A stretch of DNA of 42,322 bases, from contig NZ_FQVH01000020.1 in assembly GCF_900129075.1 (NCBI RefSeq), positions 1 to 42,322 on the forward strand, written 5' to 3'. The stretch is from Caldanaerobius fijiensis DSM 17918 (GTDB lineage Bacteria > Bacillota > Thermoanaerobacteria > Thermoanaerobacterales > Caldanaerobiaceae). Below are positions 7,378 through 16,000 of the stretch, piece by piece. Within the stretch, counting starts at the first letter, position 1. Each line of letters begins with the position of its first letter. Below the pieces are notes generated by a model that was not told where the DNA came from, made no database searches, and worked only from the letters and a program-made list of their open reading frames with translations. The position numbers were made by a program, and so were the translations under genes.

Positions 7378-8766
7378 ATGAATAAAATCAGGTTGAAATA
7401 CGGAAGCAATGCCCTTTTAGTTACGGCTATTCTCCTGGCCATCTTGATATTGGTCAATGTCATTCTGGCTCAAAAGCCTATTAAATGGGATATGACCAAG
7501 ACAGGTCAATATTCATTGTCGGATCAGACAAAACAGGTTCTCAAAAATTTAAAGACAGACGTTACGGTTTATGCTTTTTTTAAGGACGGAAGTGGTAGTA
7601 AGGATAGAGTAAAGAGCCTTTTAGATGAGTATTCTACCGTTTCTAAAAGGGTAAAGGTTATATTTATAGATCCTGATAAAGATCCGGCAACTGCCAAAAA
7701 ATACGGCGTGACGGATTACGATACCACGGTGTTTATTGCTGGCTCAGGCGCCAACGAAAAGCGTCAGGTAGTAAATGGGTATGATATTTTTGGCATGTCG
7801 CAGGATCCTACCCAGTCTACGTTTAATGGTGAGCAGGAGTTTACTCAGGCCATCATAAATGTAACGCAGCAGAAAAAGATAAATGCGTATATTATTCAAG
7901 GTCATGATGAATTAAACAGTATAGATTATATGCTTACATTTAAGAACTCATTGACAGGAGAAGGGTATTATGTTAATGACCTGAACATGGCCCAATCAGG
8001 CGGTATTCCGAAAGATGCTAAACTTATAGTAATTGCAAATCCGAAGAGGGATTTTAATCAGCAAGAGATGAATGCTCTGAAAGATTACTTCAATAAGGGC
8101 GGTAAAGCCATAATTATGATGGGAGCAGAAAATGGTCCTTTGACACAGAAATCAATAAACGAGTTGCTTTCCCAGTGGGGCGTAAAAGTACAAAACGATG
8201 TGGTTGTAGATCCTGGCAGAAACTACTTTATGAATGCACTGTCGCCGGTGCCAGAGTACAAATTCCACACTATAACGAATAAGCTAGATTTTGCAAACTT
8301 TGCCATGGTTATGCCAAGCTCCAGAAGCATTACCTATCCTGAGAAATCCAGTGGAGATATATTAGTAGAACCACTACTGGCGACCAGTGATAAAGCATGG
8401 GGTGAAACCAATTTTACTAAGAAGCAAGCAACTTATGATAACAAGGATATAAAAGGCCCATTGACATTAGGTGTAGCTATATCCAACAAAAAGACGGGCA
8501 TGAAGATAGTTGTCTTGGGCAATGATCTTATCGCTACAGATAATGTTATAGGCCTGGAAGCTAACAAAGACTTTTTGATGAATTGTGCTAACTGGATGGC
8601 AGATAAGACCAGTCAGATATCTATAAGGGCAAAATCATTGGGCTTGACACAGATATTCCTGACAGGAAATGAAGCCAAATTGATATTTTATTCTACTGTC
8701 GTTGTAGTACCTTTGATTATGTGGATTCTAGGCGGTTTCATATGGTTTAGGAGGAGAGCTCTATGA
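7378..8766 (+). CDS. GldG-like ABC transporter auxiliary protein
   Basis: A 462-residue protein anchored by an N-terminal helix (residues about 10-30) and a C-terminal helix (about 435-455), with a large extracytoplasmic domain between. It resembles the ABC_transp_aux/DUF4350-type GldG family, with VTVYAFFKDG near the start of the domain and a segment IIQGHDELNS followed later by KGGKAIIMMG. The start ATG 7378 follows TTAGGAGGTG. The stop overlaps the start of the next gene by four bases. Its likely role is an accessory subunit of the exporter; no ligand is known. Confidence 0.8.
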   Translation: MNKIRLKYGSNALLVTAILLAILILVNVILAQKPIKWDMTKTGQYSLSDQTKQVLKNLKTDVTVYAFFKDGSGSKDRVKSLLDEYSTVSKRVKVIFIDPDKDPATAKKYGVTDYDTTVFIAGSGANEKRQVVNGYDIFGMSQDPTQSTFNGEQEFTQAIINVTQQKKINAYIIQGHDELNSIDYMLTFKNSLTGEGYYVNDLNMAQSGGIPKDAKLIVIANPKRDFNQQEMNALKDYFNKGGKAIIMMGAENGPLTQKSINELLSQWGVKVQNDVVVDPGRNYFMNALSPVPEYKFHTITNKLDFANFAMVMPSSRSITYPEKSSGDILVEPLLATSDKAWGETNFTKKQATYDNKDIKGPLTLGVAISNKKTGMKIVVLGNDLIATDNVIGLEANKDFLMNCANWMADKTSQISIRAKSLGLTQIFLTGNEAKLIFYSTVVVVPLIMWILGGFIWFRRRAL

Positions 8767-9656
8767 AACTGTTTAGAAATACTATTATACTCTTGGTGGT
8801 TTTGGTGGGTCTTCTGGGTTATTACTATTATACCCAGAAGACGGCAAAACCTGCAGAGAGCAATGTGGTATTGGATATTAAAAAGAGCGATATCGCTTCA
8901 ATAAATATAGATCAGGGAGGAAAGAATTTACTCAGCTTAACAAGAGTTAATGGCAAATGGGAAATGACAAAACCCATAAAGTACGATGTTGACAGCATCA
9001 ATTTAAATGATTTATTGAATACAGCCTCGTCCATGAAAGCAGAGAGGAAATTTAGCAGTAATGATCTGGGAAAGTATGGACTTGATAGGCCTGCATATAC
9101 TGCTTATATAGGCTTGTCCAACAATAAAAATATAGAATTGAAGATTGGAAGTAAATCACCGGTGGGAATGTCCTATTTTGTAAAAGTGTCTGATAAACCG
9201 GACGTTTATATGGTACAGGCCACAGATGTCGAAAAGTTTATGCTGTCAAATGACTATGTCTATCAGTATGTACAAAAATATATATTTTTAACAGCGAAAG
9301 ACAAGATAAACAAAATAGCATATATAAAATCGGGTAATGAATATCCCATTCAGAAGAATAAGGATGGCAGCTGGGTTATAAATGGCAAAAAATTAAATAA
9401 TAATGATGTGGATAAACTTCTAGACGATATAGTATTACTTCAAATTTCAGGCATTGACCTGGGCAAATCGCCGTCAAAGGATAAATACGATTTTGGGCTG
9501 GCGGTTTATGGGGATAACAGCGAAGAAAAGGCGTATTTTGTGACAAGGGATAAAAATAGTTCTTATGTGATAAAAGACGATAAAAGCCTGGGAATGTATA
9601 CGTCCTCGGATAAATTGGCTGAACTGTTATCAGATTTGATGAGGGTCATTAAGTGA
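8763..9656 (+). CDS. DUF4340 domain-containing membrane-anchored protein
   Basis: A 297-residue protein with one N-terminal helix (residues 5-25) and an external domain rich in beta structure. The pattern of LSLTRVNGKWEMTKPIKYDV, then LGKYGLDRPAYTAYIG and a second related repeat around NKDGSWVINGKK marks DUF4340, whose members regularly sit next to GldG-like genes. The ATG overlaps the previous stop (ATGA), so it is the last gene of the four-gene operon. Function is unknown beyond association with this ABC system. Confidence 0.8.
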   Translation: MKLFRNTIILLVVLVGLLGYYYYTQKTAKPAESNVVLDIKKSDIASINIDQGGKNLLSLTRVNGKWEMTKPIKYDVDSINLNDLLNTASSMKAERKFSSNDLGKYGLDRPAYTAYIGLSNNKNIELKIGSKSPVGMSYFVKVSDKPDVYMVQATDVEKFMLSNDYVYQYVQKYIFLTAKDKINKIAYIKSGNEYPIQKNKDGSWVINGKKLNNNDVDKLLDDIVLLQISGIDLGKSPSKDKYDFGLAVYGDNSEEKAYFVTRDKNSSYVIKDDKSLGMYTSSDKLAELLSDLMRVIK

Positions 9657-9671
9657 TGAAAGTTGTTGAGG

Positions 9672-9734
9672 GCATGTCATACGTGAGGATGCGGTCAGTG
9701 AAGAACCGCAATAAAATAAATTCGTATGACATGC
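9672..9734. terminator. Long nested hairpin between convergent genes
   Basis: GCATGTCATACG (9672-9683) pairs perfectly with CGTATGACATGC (9723-9734) and encloses a second hairpin, TGCGGT (9690-9695) with ACCGCA (9705-9710). A short T run follows on the plus strand. The position between convergent genes suggests a terminator, but the nested form is more elaborate than usual. Confidence 0.6.
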
Positions 9735-9736
9735 TT

Positions 9737-10363
9737 TTAATTGATTATTAATTCAAGTATTCCCAGTAATATAATAATGCAACTGGATATTATACCGGCA
9801 TATTTTTCAATGGTTTTTGATAGCAGCTGTTTCCCCATGCGAAGTCCTATAAAAAGTGCCATGGTGCTTAAAATAAATGTCAAAATAGATGAAATAAGCG
9901 CGTCGAATTTTGAAATACCTGCCCCAAAACCGACACCGATATTATTTACAGCCAGCACAAATCCCAATATTATTGATTCTTTTAGATCTATAAAACCTGA
10001 TTTATTTATATCGACTTTTTCAGGATTTTCTATATATTCGCTGTATGACAGGATTTCTTTATCATGTTCTTTAATTTTTTGCTTTGCTTTTCTAACTGTG
10101 CTTATCAATGCGCTTGTCAGGCTCTGTGTACCTATAACGATTAAGAATATGCCGCCTATATAATTAGCAATACCAGCGTAAATAAAAGATATAAAAAATT
10201 TTCCTAATGACATGGACAGGTATGTACCTATAAATGATATTAGAGCGATGGTCAAATTGCCCGTCATGTTTATTCTTAGGTTTTTTATCCCCATGGCTAT
10301 CCCCACAACCAGATTGTCGATGTTGGAGCAAAGGGCAATGAGTATCATGGATAAATAATACAT
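9737..10363 (-). CDS. ytaF: Sporulation membrane protein of the YtaF/MntP family
   Basis: A 208-residue membrane protein with about six helices and a charged central loop. The N-terminal segment ALCSNIDNLVVGIAMGIK and the repeated half NNIGVGFGAGISKFDA match the MntP/YtaF fold, in which acidic residues sit inside the first helix of each half. Length and the central loop fit YtaF, a sporulation-associated member, better than manganese exporter MntP. A GGGAGGT site precedes the ATG. The gene stands alone and leftward, convergent with the ABC operon. Confidence 0.75.
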   Translation of the reverse strand: MYYLSMILIALCSNIDNLVVGIAMGIKNLRINMTGNLTIALISFIGTYLSMSLGKFFISFIYAGIANYIGGIFLIVIGTQSLTSALISTVRKAKQKIKEHDKEILSYSEYIENPEKVDINKSGFIDLKESIILGFVLAVNNIGVGFGAGISKFDALISSILTFILSTMALFIGLRMGKQLLSKTIEKYAGIISSCIIILLGILELIIN

Positions 10364-10456
10364 AAATTTACCTCCCGAATTATTTTGCTATTACATTATA
10401 TGTGAGAGTTTCCGGAAGGTTATAGGTAAAATCCCATGGGGAAATACAGCAGAATT

Positions 10457-11194
10457 TTATTTTTCCACAAGGTATTTCCAGTAACGATGGGGCATGTATT
10501 GGCGCTGCAATTTTGGATTAAGTCGTTCTTTTATTGCTATATTTTTAAAATACTCTTTCCACATATTCTGGTATTCCGTCTCTTCCCTTGAATCTATGAG
10601 CATGTCTGGGTTTGGAGGTATGTCTGTTATTACCCATTGTTTTTTGTCATATACGACCGATATATTCCTCTTAACATCGTGTATGATAAAAAATTGGTCT
10701 GCAAAACGCCTGGCAAAATGGGATGCGATTAATCCAATGATATTGTGATCAGGGCTTATAGGGGCGTAGTATATTCCACTGGCTAAAAGCCTGAAGCGGA
10801 TTAGCCCAAGCATGCGGTGGGCTTCATTAGCGACTTTTTGCTTTATTTTATGGATATTTAATACCGTATCATTGGAGAGATACCTGTCTATATTGCGGCC
10901 GATTTTAAATCCTGCTCGTACATAATGGTATATAAGGGTGGAGCTATCTTCAATTTCAGATAAGTAAACGTATAATACGTTTTTTAATGCTTCTTTTGAT
11001 ATTTTATCTCTGATGGCGTTACAGACTTTATCGGATTTTACAGGGTCGGTATCAATGTAGAGGTATTTGTCAAACAGGTTTTGCTGGAATATGTTTCTTT
11101 TCACGATTTTATCCGGTTGTTCCCTGCGGTAATAGGAATCATATATTGCTGTCATCAAACCATCGAAACTCCCATCATAAATATAGTAGAGCAT
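10457..11194 (-). CDS. DUF4130 protein, partner of the DNA-repair-type radical SAM protein (TIGR03915)
   Basis: A 245-residue protein with the N-terminal segment YYIYDGSFDGLMTAIYDSYY and the later HRMLGLIRFRLL and PDHNIIGLIASHFARRFADQ, features of the TIGR03915/DUF4130 family of putative DNA metabolism proteins. It starts at an ATG behind GGAGGAG and lies 29 bases downstream of the radical SAM gene on the same strand. The pair is widely conserved and is annotated as a putative DNA modification or repair module. The biochemical role is not established. Confidence 0.82.
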   Translation of the reverse strand: MLYYIYDGSFDGLMTAIYDSYYRREQPDKIVKRNIFQQNLFDKYLYIDTDPVKSDKVCNAIRDKISKEALKNVLYVYLSEIEDSSTLIYHYVRAGFKIGRNIDRYLSNDTVLNIHKIKQKVANEAHRMLGLIRFRLLASGIYYAPISPDHNIIGLIASHFARRFADQFFIIHDVKRNISVVYDKKQWVITDIPPNPDMLIDSREETEYQNMWKEYFKNIAIKERLNPKLQRQYMPHRYWKYLVEK

Positions 11195-11223
11195 TATGAT
11201 ATTCTCCTCCGATTTATTAATTG

Positions 11224-12567
11224 TTATAGTTCCCCCGCAATAACTGATTTGACATCCTGCATAGATATGAATTGTAGTCCACTATCTTCCGAAAAAATTT
11301 CCGGGTACATTGAAAACATAGAGAGCTGTTCGTGACTTTTTTTATCTTTTGTTTCGGGTAATAGATGCTGCTTTATGTGGATTGCATTGAAATGGCAATC
11401 GCCATAGTATTTGCCCTGACATGTTATGAAATATTTTGCCCTTTTTAAGACTACACCGATTTTTTTAAGGGTATCGTAGTTTAATGGGCCGACTCTTCTG
11501 GCCGAAATTATACGCTTTGCTGACCGCACCCCTATACCTGGGACTCTCAACAGCATTTCATAATCGGCTTTATTTATTTCTATTGGAAATAAGTGGAGGT
11601 TTCTGAGAGCCCAGTCGGCTTTAGGATCAAGGACTGGATCTAAATAGGGGTGAGTATCGTCAAGAAGTTCATCGGCATTAAATTTATAAAACCGGAGAAG
11701 CCAGTCGGCCTGGTATAACCGGTGTTCTCTTAACAGTGGAGGGGCTGATATTGCGGGTAGATTTGGATGTTGTGATACAGGGATATATGCGGAATAGTAT
11801 ACTCGCTTTAATTTAAAATGCTTGTAAAGACTTTCGGAGAGTTTTAATATCATCCTATCGCTTTCAGGCGTTGCACCGATTATAAGCTGGGTGGTTTGGC
11901 CGGCCGGGACGAAGGGCTTTGATGTTTTTACGAGCTTGTTGTCTTCTTTCTTTTTTGTTATCTGGTTATTCTCTATTATCTGGTTGCCGATAAAACTCAT
12001 AGGAACCAGGATGGATGTTTTACTTTTTTGGGGAGCCAATAGTTTTAGAGACTTTTCGGTCGGCAGCTCAATATTTACGCTCATGCGGTCCACATAGTAA
12101 CCCGCTGCTTTTATAAGGTTTAAATCTGCGCCTGGTATAGCTTTTAGGTGTATATATCCGTTGAAATGGTAATCTTCTCGCAATTTGCGTACGGTTTCCA
12201 ACAATAGCTCCATGGTATAATCAGGGCTTTTATATACTGCAGAGCTTAAAAAAAGACCTTCTATGTAATTTCTTCTATAAAAGTTGATAGTCAGCTCTGC
12301 CAGTTCTTCGGGTGTAAATATAGCCCTTGGTATGTCATTGGATGATCTGTTTATACAGTAAACGCAGTTGTACATACATATGTTTGTAAAGAGGATCTTC
12401 AAAAGTGATATACACCTGCCATCATCCGCCCAGCTGTGGCATATACCTGCAAAATAAGCATTGCCTATACCATTGCCAGTGTTTTTTCTCATACTACCGC
12501 TGGATGAACAGGAGACATCGTATTTAGCGGAAGCTGAAAGTATCTGGATTTTTTCTAAAAGATTCAT
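11224..12567 (-). CDS. Putative DNA modification/repair radical SAM protein (TIGR03916)
   Basis: A 447-residue radical S-adenosylmethionine enzyme. The cluster-binding motif CMYNCVYC places the three ligand cysteines at residues 64, 68 and 71; three further cysteines (20, 43, 52) precede it. Near residues 345-370 LLRVPGIGVRSAKRII is a helix-hairpin-helix, a nonspecific DNA-binding element, which supports a nucleic-acid substrate. The start at 12567 (MNLLEKIQILSASAKYD) matches the conserved N-terminus; a longer frame from 12690 would add 41 unrelated residues. The ribosome site is weak. It probably works with the DUF4130 protein encoded just downstream. Confidence 0.85.
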   Translation of the reverse strand: MNLLEKIQILSASAKYDVSCSSSGSMRKNTGNGIGNAYFAGICHSWADDGRCISLLKILFTNICMYNCVYCINRSSNDIPRAIFTPEELAELTINFYRRNYIEGLFLSSAVYKSPDYTMELLLETVRKLREDYHFNGYIHLKAIPGADLNLIKAAGYYVDRMSVNIELPTEKSLKLLAPQKSKTSILVPMSFIGNQIIENNQITKKKEDNKLVKTSKPFVPAGQTTQLIIGATPESDRMILKLSESLYKHFKLKRVYYSAYIPVSQHPNLPAISAPPLLREHRLYQADWLLRFYKFNADELLDDTHPYLDPVLDPKADWALRNLHLFPIEINKADYEMLLRVPGIGVRSAKRIISARRVGPLNYDTLKKIGVVLKRAKYFITCQGKYYGDCHFNAIHIKQHLLPETKDKKSHEQLSMFSMYPEIFSEDSGLQFISMQDVKSVIAGEL

Positions 12568-12794
12568 ATAAACTTCGCCGCAGGTACCCCTGGCTTTTAT
12601 TAGCAGAGGTAGCGGCGTCCACCTGCCTTTCCGTTCACCAACTTCTTTCTTCTCATTTATTTTACCACAAAAGTATAAAATATCAAACATATGTTTGTGT
12701 ATATGTGAAAATTAATGTGGAGGGATTGACAGAACAGGAACAATATAGTAGCATAGTTATTAATATTAACAAAATAAGTAAAGGAGAGGATTTG

Positions 12795-13970
12795 ATGAAA
12801 AAAATTTTTTTACTGGCTCTTCTCAGTGTATTTTTAATTTCAATACCTGTGTCTGGCCTTGCGCAAACAGCCGATAATTACATGACACGGGGTGAGTTTG
12901 TTGAACAATTAATACAGCAAGCGGGGATTGACTTGGGCGGCAAAACTGTCCAGCAATATCTGGTGGAGAGAGGGATTCTTCTGGGCGACGGCAAAGGCAA
13001 TTACAACTTGAATCAACCTATAACCTACAGGCAAATCGGTTTTATACTGAGCAGATTTTATGGTTTATCTAAAATGGATGCGCATCAGCTTAAGGAAAAT
13101 GAAAAATATATTTATGCTCTGGAAGAGGGATTTTTGCCAAGATATGTTACACTAGACAACAAGGTAACATCTTCTGAGGGCAAAAAGATTATTGAATTGC
13201 TATTTTCAAAGTCTAAAGAGGCTTATGAAATATTAAAAAAGGTTTCCAGTTCAGAAATGAACACCATGCGACTCAACGCAGATCTTAAAATAGGAATGGA
13301 TTTCAAAGATAAAAACATCATCTCCTTTGATTCAATGAACATGACCGTAAGTGCCGAGATGGATACAAATACAGGCGTTTACGAAAAAATAGGTATTGAC
13401 ATACCGCTAATAGGTTACAAAGAAATAGAAGAATACATAATAGGGGATAGAATTTATATGAAATCACCTGAAGATAATCAATGGGTGTATACGACTGTGC
13501 AAGGGTTATCCACTTTAAAAGGTGCGGAAAACATGAAGATGCCAGATGTGCTCAGTGAAGATACTTTGTACAGAATGGTTAGTAATTCTGTGATTGACGG
13601 AAAAGAGGTTTATGTAATTAATACATATATAAAAATAACTGATATGAAAAAGTTGGATGAGGTTATGAATATGCTGGGAATGAATGATTTCATGGGTATG
13701 AATTACAGCAATATGTTTGAAGGCATGTATGGTAAATACACTTATTATGTAGACACAAAGACAAATAATATTGTCAGGGTAGATATAGCGTCTAAAATCT
13801 ATTTTAAAGATGGTATTTTAGAAAATGGTCAGCCTGTGCCTTTAAAGTGGGAAATGATCAGTGGTTCAATGAACTACAGCAATATCAATGACCCTGATAT
13901 AAAAGTAGTTCTCCCGGATGAGGCTAAAAACGCCCAAGAATTAACAATGCCCGATATGCCTCAAAAATAA
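12795..13970 (+). CDS. Secreted protein with degenerate SLH-like N-terminus and LolA/DUF6612-like domain
   Basis: A 391-residue exported protein. Residues 1-23 form a signal peptide (MKKIFLLALLSVFLISIPVS, then GLAQT). Residues about 30-90 (MTRGEFVEQLI, then NQPITYRQIGFILSRFYGL) resemble a single S-layer homology repeat, though degenerate. The remainder is beta-rich with VSAEMDTNTGVYEKIG and a YTYYVDTKTNNIVRVD strand, as in LolA/LppX-like or DUF6612 lipoproteins; there is no lipobox cysteine. The start at 12795 follows AGGAGAGG; a longer frame from 12705 would bury the signal peptide. It may bind cell wall or a hydrophobic ligand at the surface; that is inference. Confidence 0.65.
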   Translation: MKKIFLLALLSVFLISIPVSGLAQTADNYMTRGEFVEQLIQQAGIDLGGKTVQQYLVERGILLGDGKGNYNLNQPITYRQIGFILSRFYGLSKMDAHQLKENEKYIYALEEGFLPRYVTLDNKVTSSEGKKIIELLFSKSKEAYEILKKVSSSEMNTMRLNADLKIGMDFKDKNIISFDSMNMTVSAEMDTNTGVYEKIGIDIPLIGYKEIEEYIIGDRIYMKSPEDNQWVYTTVQGLSTLKGAENMKMPDVLSEDTLYRMVSNSVIDGKEVYVINTYIKITDMKKLDEVMNMLGMNDFMGMNYSNMFEGMYGKYTYYVDTKTNNIVRVDIASKIYFKDGILENGQPVPLKWEMISGSMNYSNINDPDIKVVLPDEAKNAQELTMPDMPQK

Positions 13971-13976
13971 ATAAAG

Positions 13977-14024
13977 AAAAAATCCCGGACTGTATTTTTT
14001 AATACGGCTCGGGATTTTTTCTTT
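13977..14024. terminator. Bidirectional terminator
   Basis: AATCCCG (13981-13987) pairs with CGGGATT (14010-14016), flanked by A and T tracts so that it can end transcription from both convergent genes. The inner part can extend through GTATT and AATAC. Confidence 0.85.
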
Positions 14025-14046
14025 CAATCTTTGCCAGTTCATGCTT

Positions 14047-14748
14047 TTATAACATTATTTCTGCTCTGTCCTTTATTGATATGTTGTCCAAATCCACATT
14101 ACAGGTATAGGCGTAGGTTTCTACTCCTTTAGATACAGCCAGCCTTAGAGCAGCGCCGAAATCCGGGTCTGTCCTGTCGTTGGGCGTAAAATATTTAATG
14201 CCGTCCATCTGAATTACAAAGACAATAGCTGCTCTCATGCCGCTTTCTTTTATTTTTATCAGCTCATTTACGTGTTTTACACCTCTTTGGGTAGGTGCAT
14301 CGGGAAACATTGCCACATCATTTTCTTCAAGGGTGACCCCTTTTACCTCTATGTAGCATATATCGTCGGTAGTTTTTAGCATGATATCAAGGCGGCTTTC
14401 CCCGTAATTTTTTTCTCTCAGCACCTCATCATAGGTGGCAAATTCTTCGATTTTTTTGTTGAGAAGGGCTTCGTAGAAAACCTTGTTTGGTACGCTGGAA
14501 TCTATGGATATTAGTCTGCGGCCTTTTAAGACGTACGAAAGTTCATAAGGAGTTTTTCTGCCAGGCCTGTTTCTTACTTCCAGAAAGACCGGGGCTCCTG
14601 GTATAAACAGTTCTTTGCATCTTCCTGAATTGGGAACGTGGACCAGATTTGTCTGACCATGTATGTCTACCTGCGCCTCAAAGCGATTAAGTCTCTTTAT
14701 AAACGTTGCTTCGATGATAGGATTGGTTATTTTCATTACGCTTATCAT
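14047..14748 (-). CDS. sfsA: DNA/RNA nuclease SfsA family protein
   Basis: A 233-residue member of the SfsA family, once called sugar fermentation stimulation protein. The N-terminal domain carries HVPNSGRCKELFIPGA, and the C-terminal domain carries a PD-(D/E)XK-like nuclease core: RLDIM, then YIEVKGVTLEE, with FPDAPTQRGVKHV following. Length is normal for the family. The start lies two bases after the nitroreductase stop, so the two genes are probably co-transcribed. Suggested nuclease activity comes from family knowledge; the physiological role is uncertain. Confidence 0.92.
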   Translation of the reverse strand: MISVMKITNPIIEATFIKRLNRFEAQVDIHGQTNLVHVPNSGRCKELFIPGAPVFLEVRNRPGRKTPYELSYVLKGRRLISIDSSVPNKVFYEALLNKKIEEFATYDEVLREKNYGESRLDIMLKTTDDICYIEVKGVTLEENDVAMFPDAPTQRGVKHVNELIKIKESGMRAAIVFVIQMDGIKYFTPNDRTDPDFGAALRLAVSKGVETYAYTCNVDLDNISIKDRAEIML

Positions 14749-14750
14749 TC

Positions 14751-15230
14751 TTAAAACTTATTGTAGACGAAGATTTCATTGAGAGACTTTTTGGGCCTTT
14801 CAGCAGGATATTCTTTGGGGTAACCCATAGGTACGGTTATAAATGGTTCATAATTTGTCGGGATATTTAAAAGGGCCCGTGCTTTTTCCCTGTCAAACCA
14901 TCCCACCCAGCATGCGCCTATTCCCAGTTCAGTAGCTTCCAATACCATGTTTTGTACTGCTATAGCTCCAGCTACTTCGCGGCCTTTTTCTACGCATCCA
15001 ACAATGATTACGGCAGCATCGGATATAAACTCTTGAAAACAGCATGTGGAAGCATATTCTTTTATAAGAGCCTTATCCTTGATTACGACGAATTTATAAG
15101 GCTGCCGGTTATTGCCCGATGGAGCCAGGCGTCCTGCCTCCATGATGGTATTTAGGTCCTCTTCGGAAATCTCTTTGTTGGAAAAACTCCTTATGCTTCT
15201 CCTGGTTTTAATCGCTTCAAACACATCCAT
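14751..15230 (-). CDS. Nitroreductase family protein
   Basis: A 159-residue flavin (FMN)-dependent oxidoreductase, at the short end of the family. The N-terminus RRSIRSFSNKEISEEDL and GRLAPSGNNRQPYKFVVI are the classic FMN-binding opening; LGIGACWVGWF and VPMGYPKEYPAERPKK close the fold. The start ATG 15230 sits six bases after GGAGGG; ATG 15236 abuts that site and an upstream frame to 15359 adds a spurious hydrophobic leader. It may reduce nitro or quinone compounds. It is the first gene of a leftward pair with sfsA, divergent from the macro-domain gene. Confidence 0.85.
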   Translation of the reverse strand: MDVFEAIKTRRSIRSFSNKEISEEDLNTIMEAGRLAPSGNNRQPYKFVVIKDKALIKEYASTCCFQEFISDAAVIIVGCVEKGREVAGAIAVQNMVLEATELGIGACWVGWFDREKARALLNIPTNYEPFITVPMGYPKEYPAERPKKSLNEIFVYNKF

Positions 15231-15396
15231 TTGCATCCCTCCAATTAAATATATAATAACCAATATTATTTTTATTGTCAAAAATAAATTGCCTATCTTA
15301 GGTAAGTACTTTGAGAGGAATTTCATGACTTGCGTAGAAGTATTATATAATAGCAACAAGAAAACAATTGCAAAAGCGATAGAGTGGGGTGACTAA

Positions 15397-15918
15397 ATGA
15401 AAGAAAGAATTAAACTTATTAAAGGAGATATAGTAGAACAAGAAGTTGATGCTATTGTCAATGCTGCTAATTCGGCATTAGCTGGAGGCGGTGGCGTTGA
15501 CGGCGCAATACACAGGGCAGGAGGTCCTACTATTGATGAAGAATGTAGGGTTATAAGGGAACAATGTGGAGGATGTCCAACAGGTCATGCAGTAATAACA
15601 GGTGGTGGAAATTTAAAAGCGAAATATGTAATTCATGCTGTTGGGCCTATATGGAAAGGTGGCAATTTCAATGAAGACAATCTTTTGGCAAGTGCGTACA
15701 TAGAAAGTCTAAAATTAGCTGAGGAATACAATATAAAGACAATAGCTTTTCCATCAATAAGCACAGGGGCGTATGGTTTCCCTGTTGAAAGGGCTGCGCG
15801 AATTGCACTTAGGACAGTGGCAGATTATCTTGTGAATAGTGATATAAAAGAAGTCAGATTTATACTTTTTAGTGAGAGGGATTATGAGGTATACTTAAAA
15901 GCATATAATGAACTATAG
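15397..15918 (+). CDS. Macro domain protein, putative O-acetyl-ADP-ribose deacetylase
   Basis: A 173-residue single macro domain of the MacroD/YmdB class, which binds ADP-ribose and removes acetyl or ADP-ribosyl esters. Seen are [17 protein letters not shown], the catalytic-loop region [32 protein letters not shown] and the phosphate-binding loop [17 protein letters not shown] box at 15346-15351 lies upstream but no good -35 was found. The gene stands alone between divergent nitroreductase and the glycosidase-like gene. In some bacteria macro domains reverse ADP-ribosylation by toxins or sirtuins; no such partner is visible here. Confidence 0.9.
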   Translation: MKERIKLIKGDIVEQEVDAIVNAANSALAGGGGVDGAIHRAGGPTIDEECRVIREQCGGCPTGHAVITGGGNLKAKYVIHAVGPIWKGGNFNEDNLLASAYIESLKLAEEYNIKTIAFPSISTGAYGFPVERAARIALRTVADYLVNSDIKEVRFILFSERDYEVYLKAYNEL

Positions 15919-16000
15919 CTAAGTATTGTGATAAATAAATTTATATTACAAAAATGAGCATTTGCCTTTATATTTTAATATATAGAAGGAGATGAAGGAT

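Noticed and set aside
12568-12690. Extra 41 N-terminal residues for the radical SAM protein
   Set aside because: The conserved family start is at 12567, and the extension has no recognisable domain.
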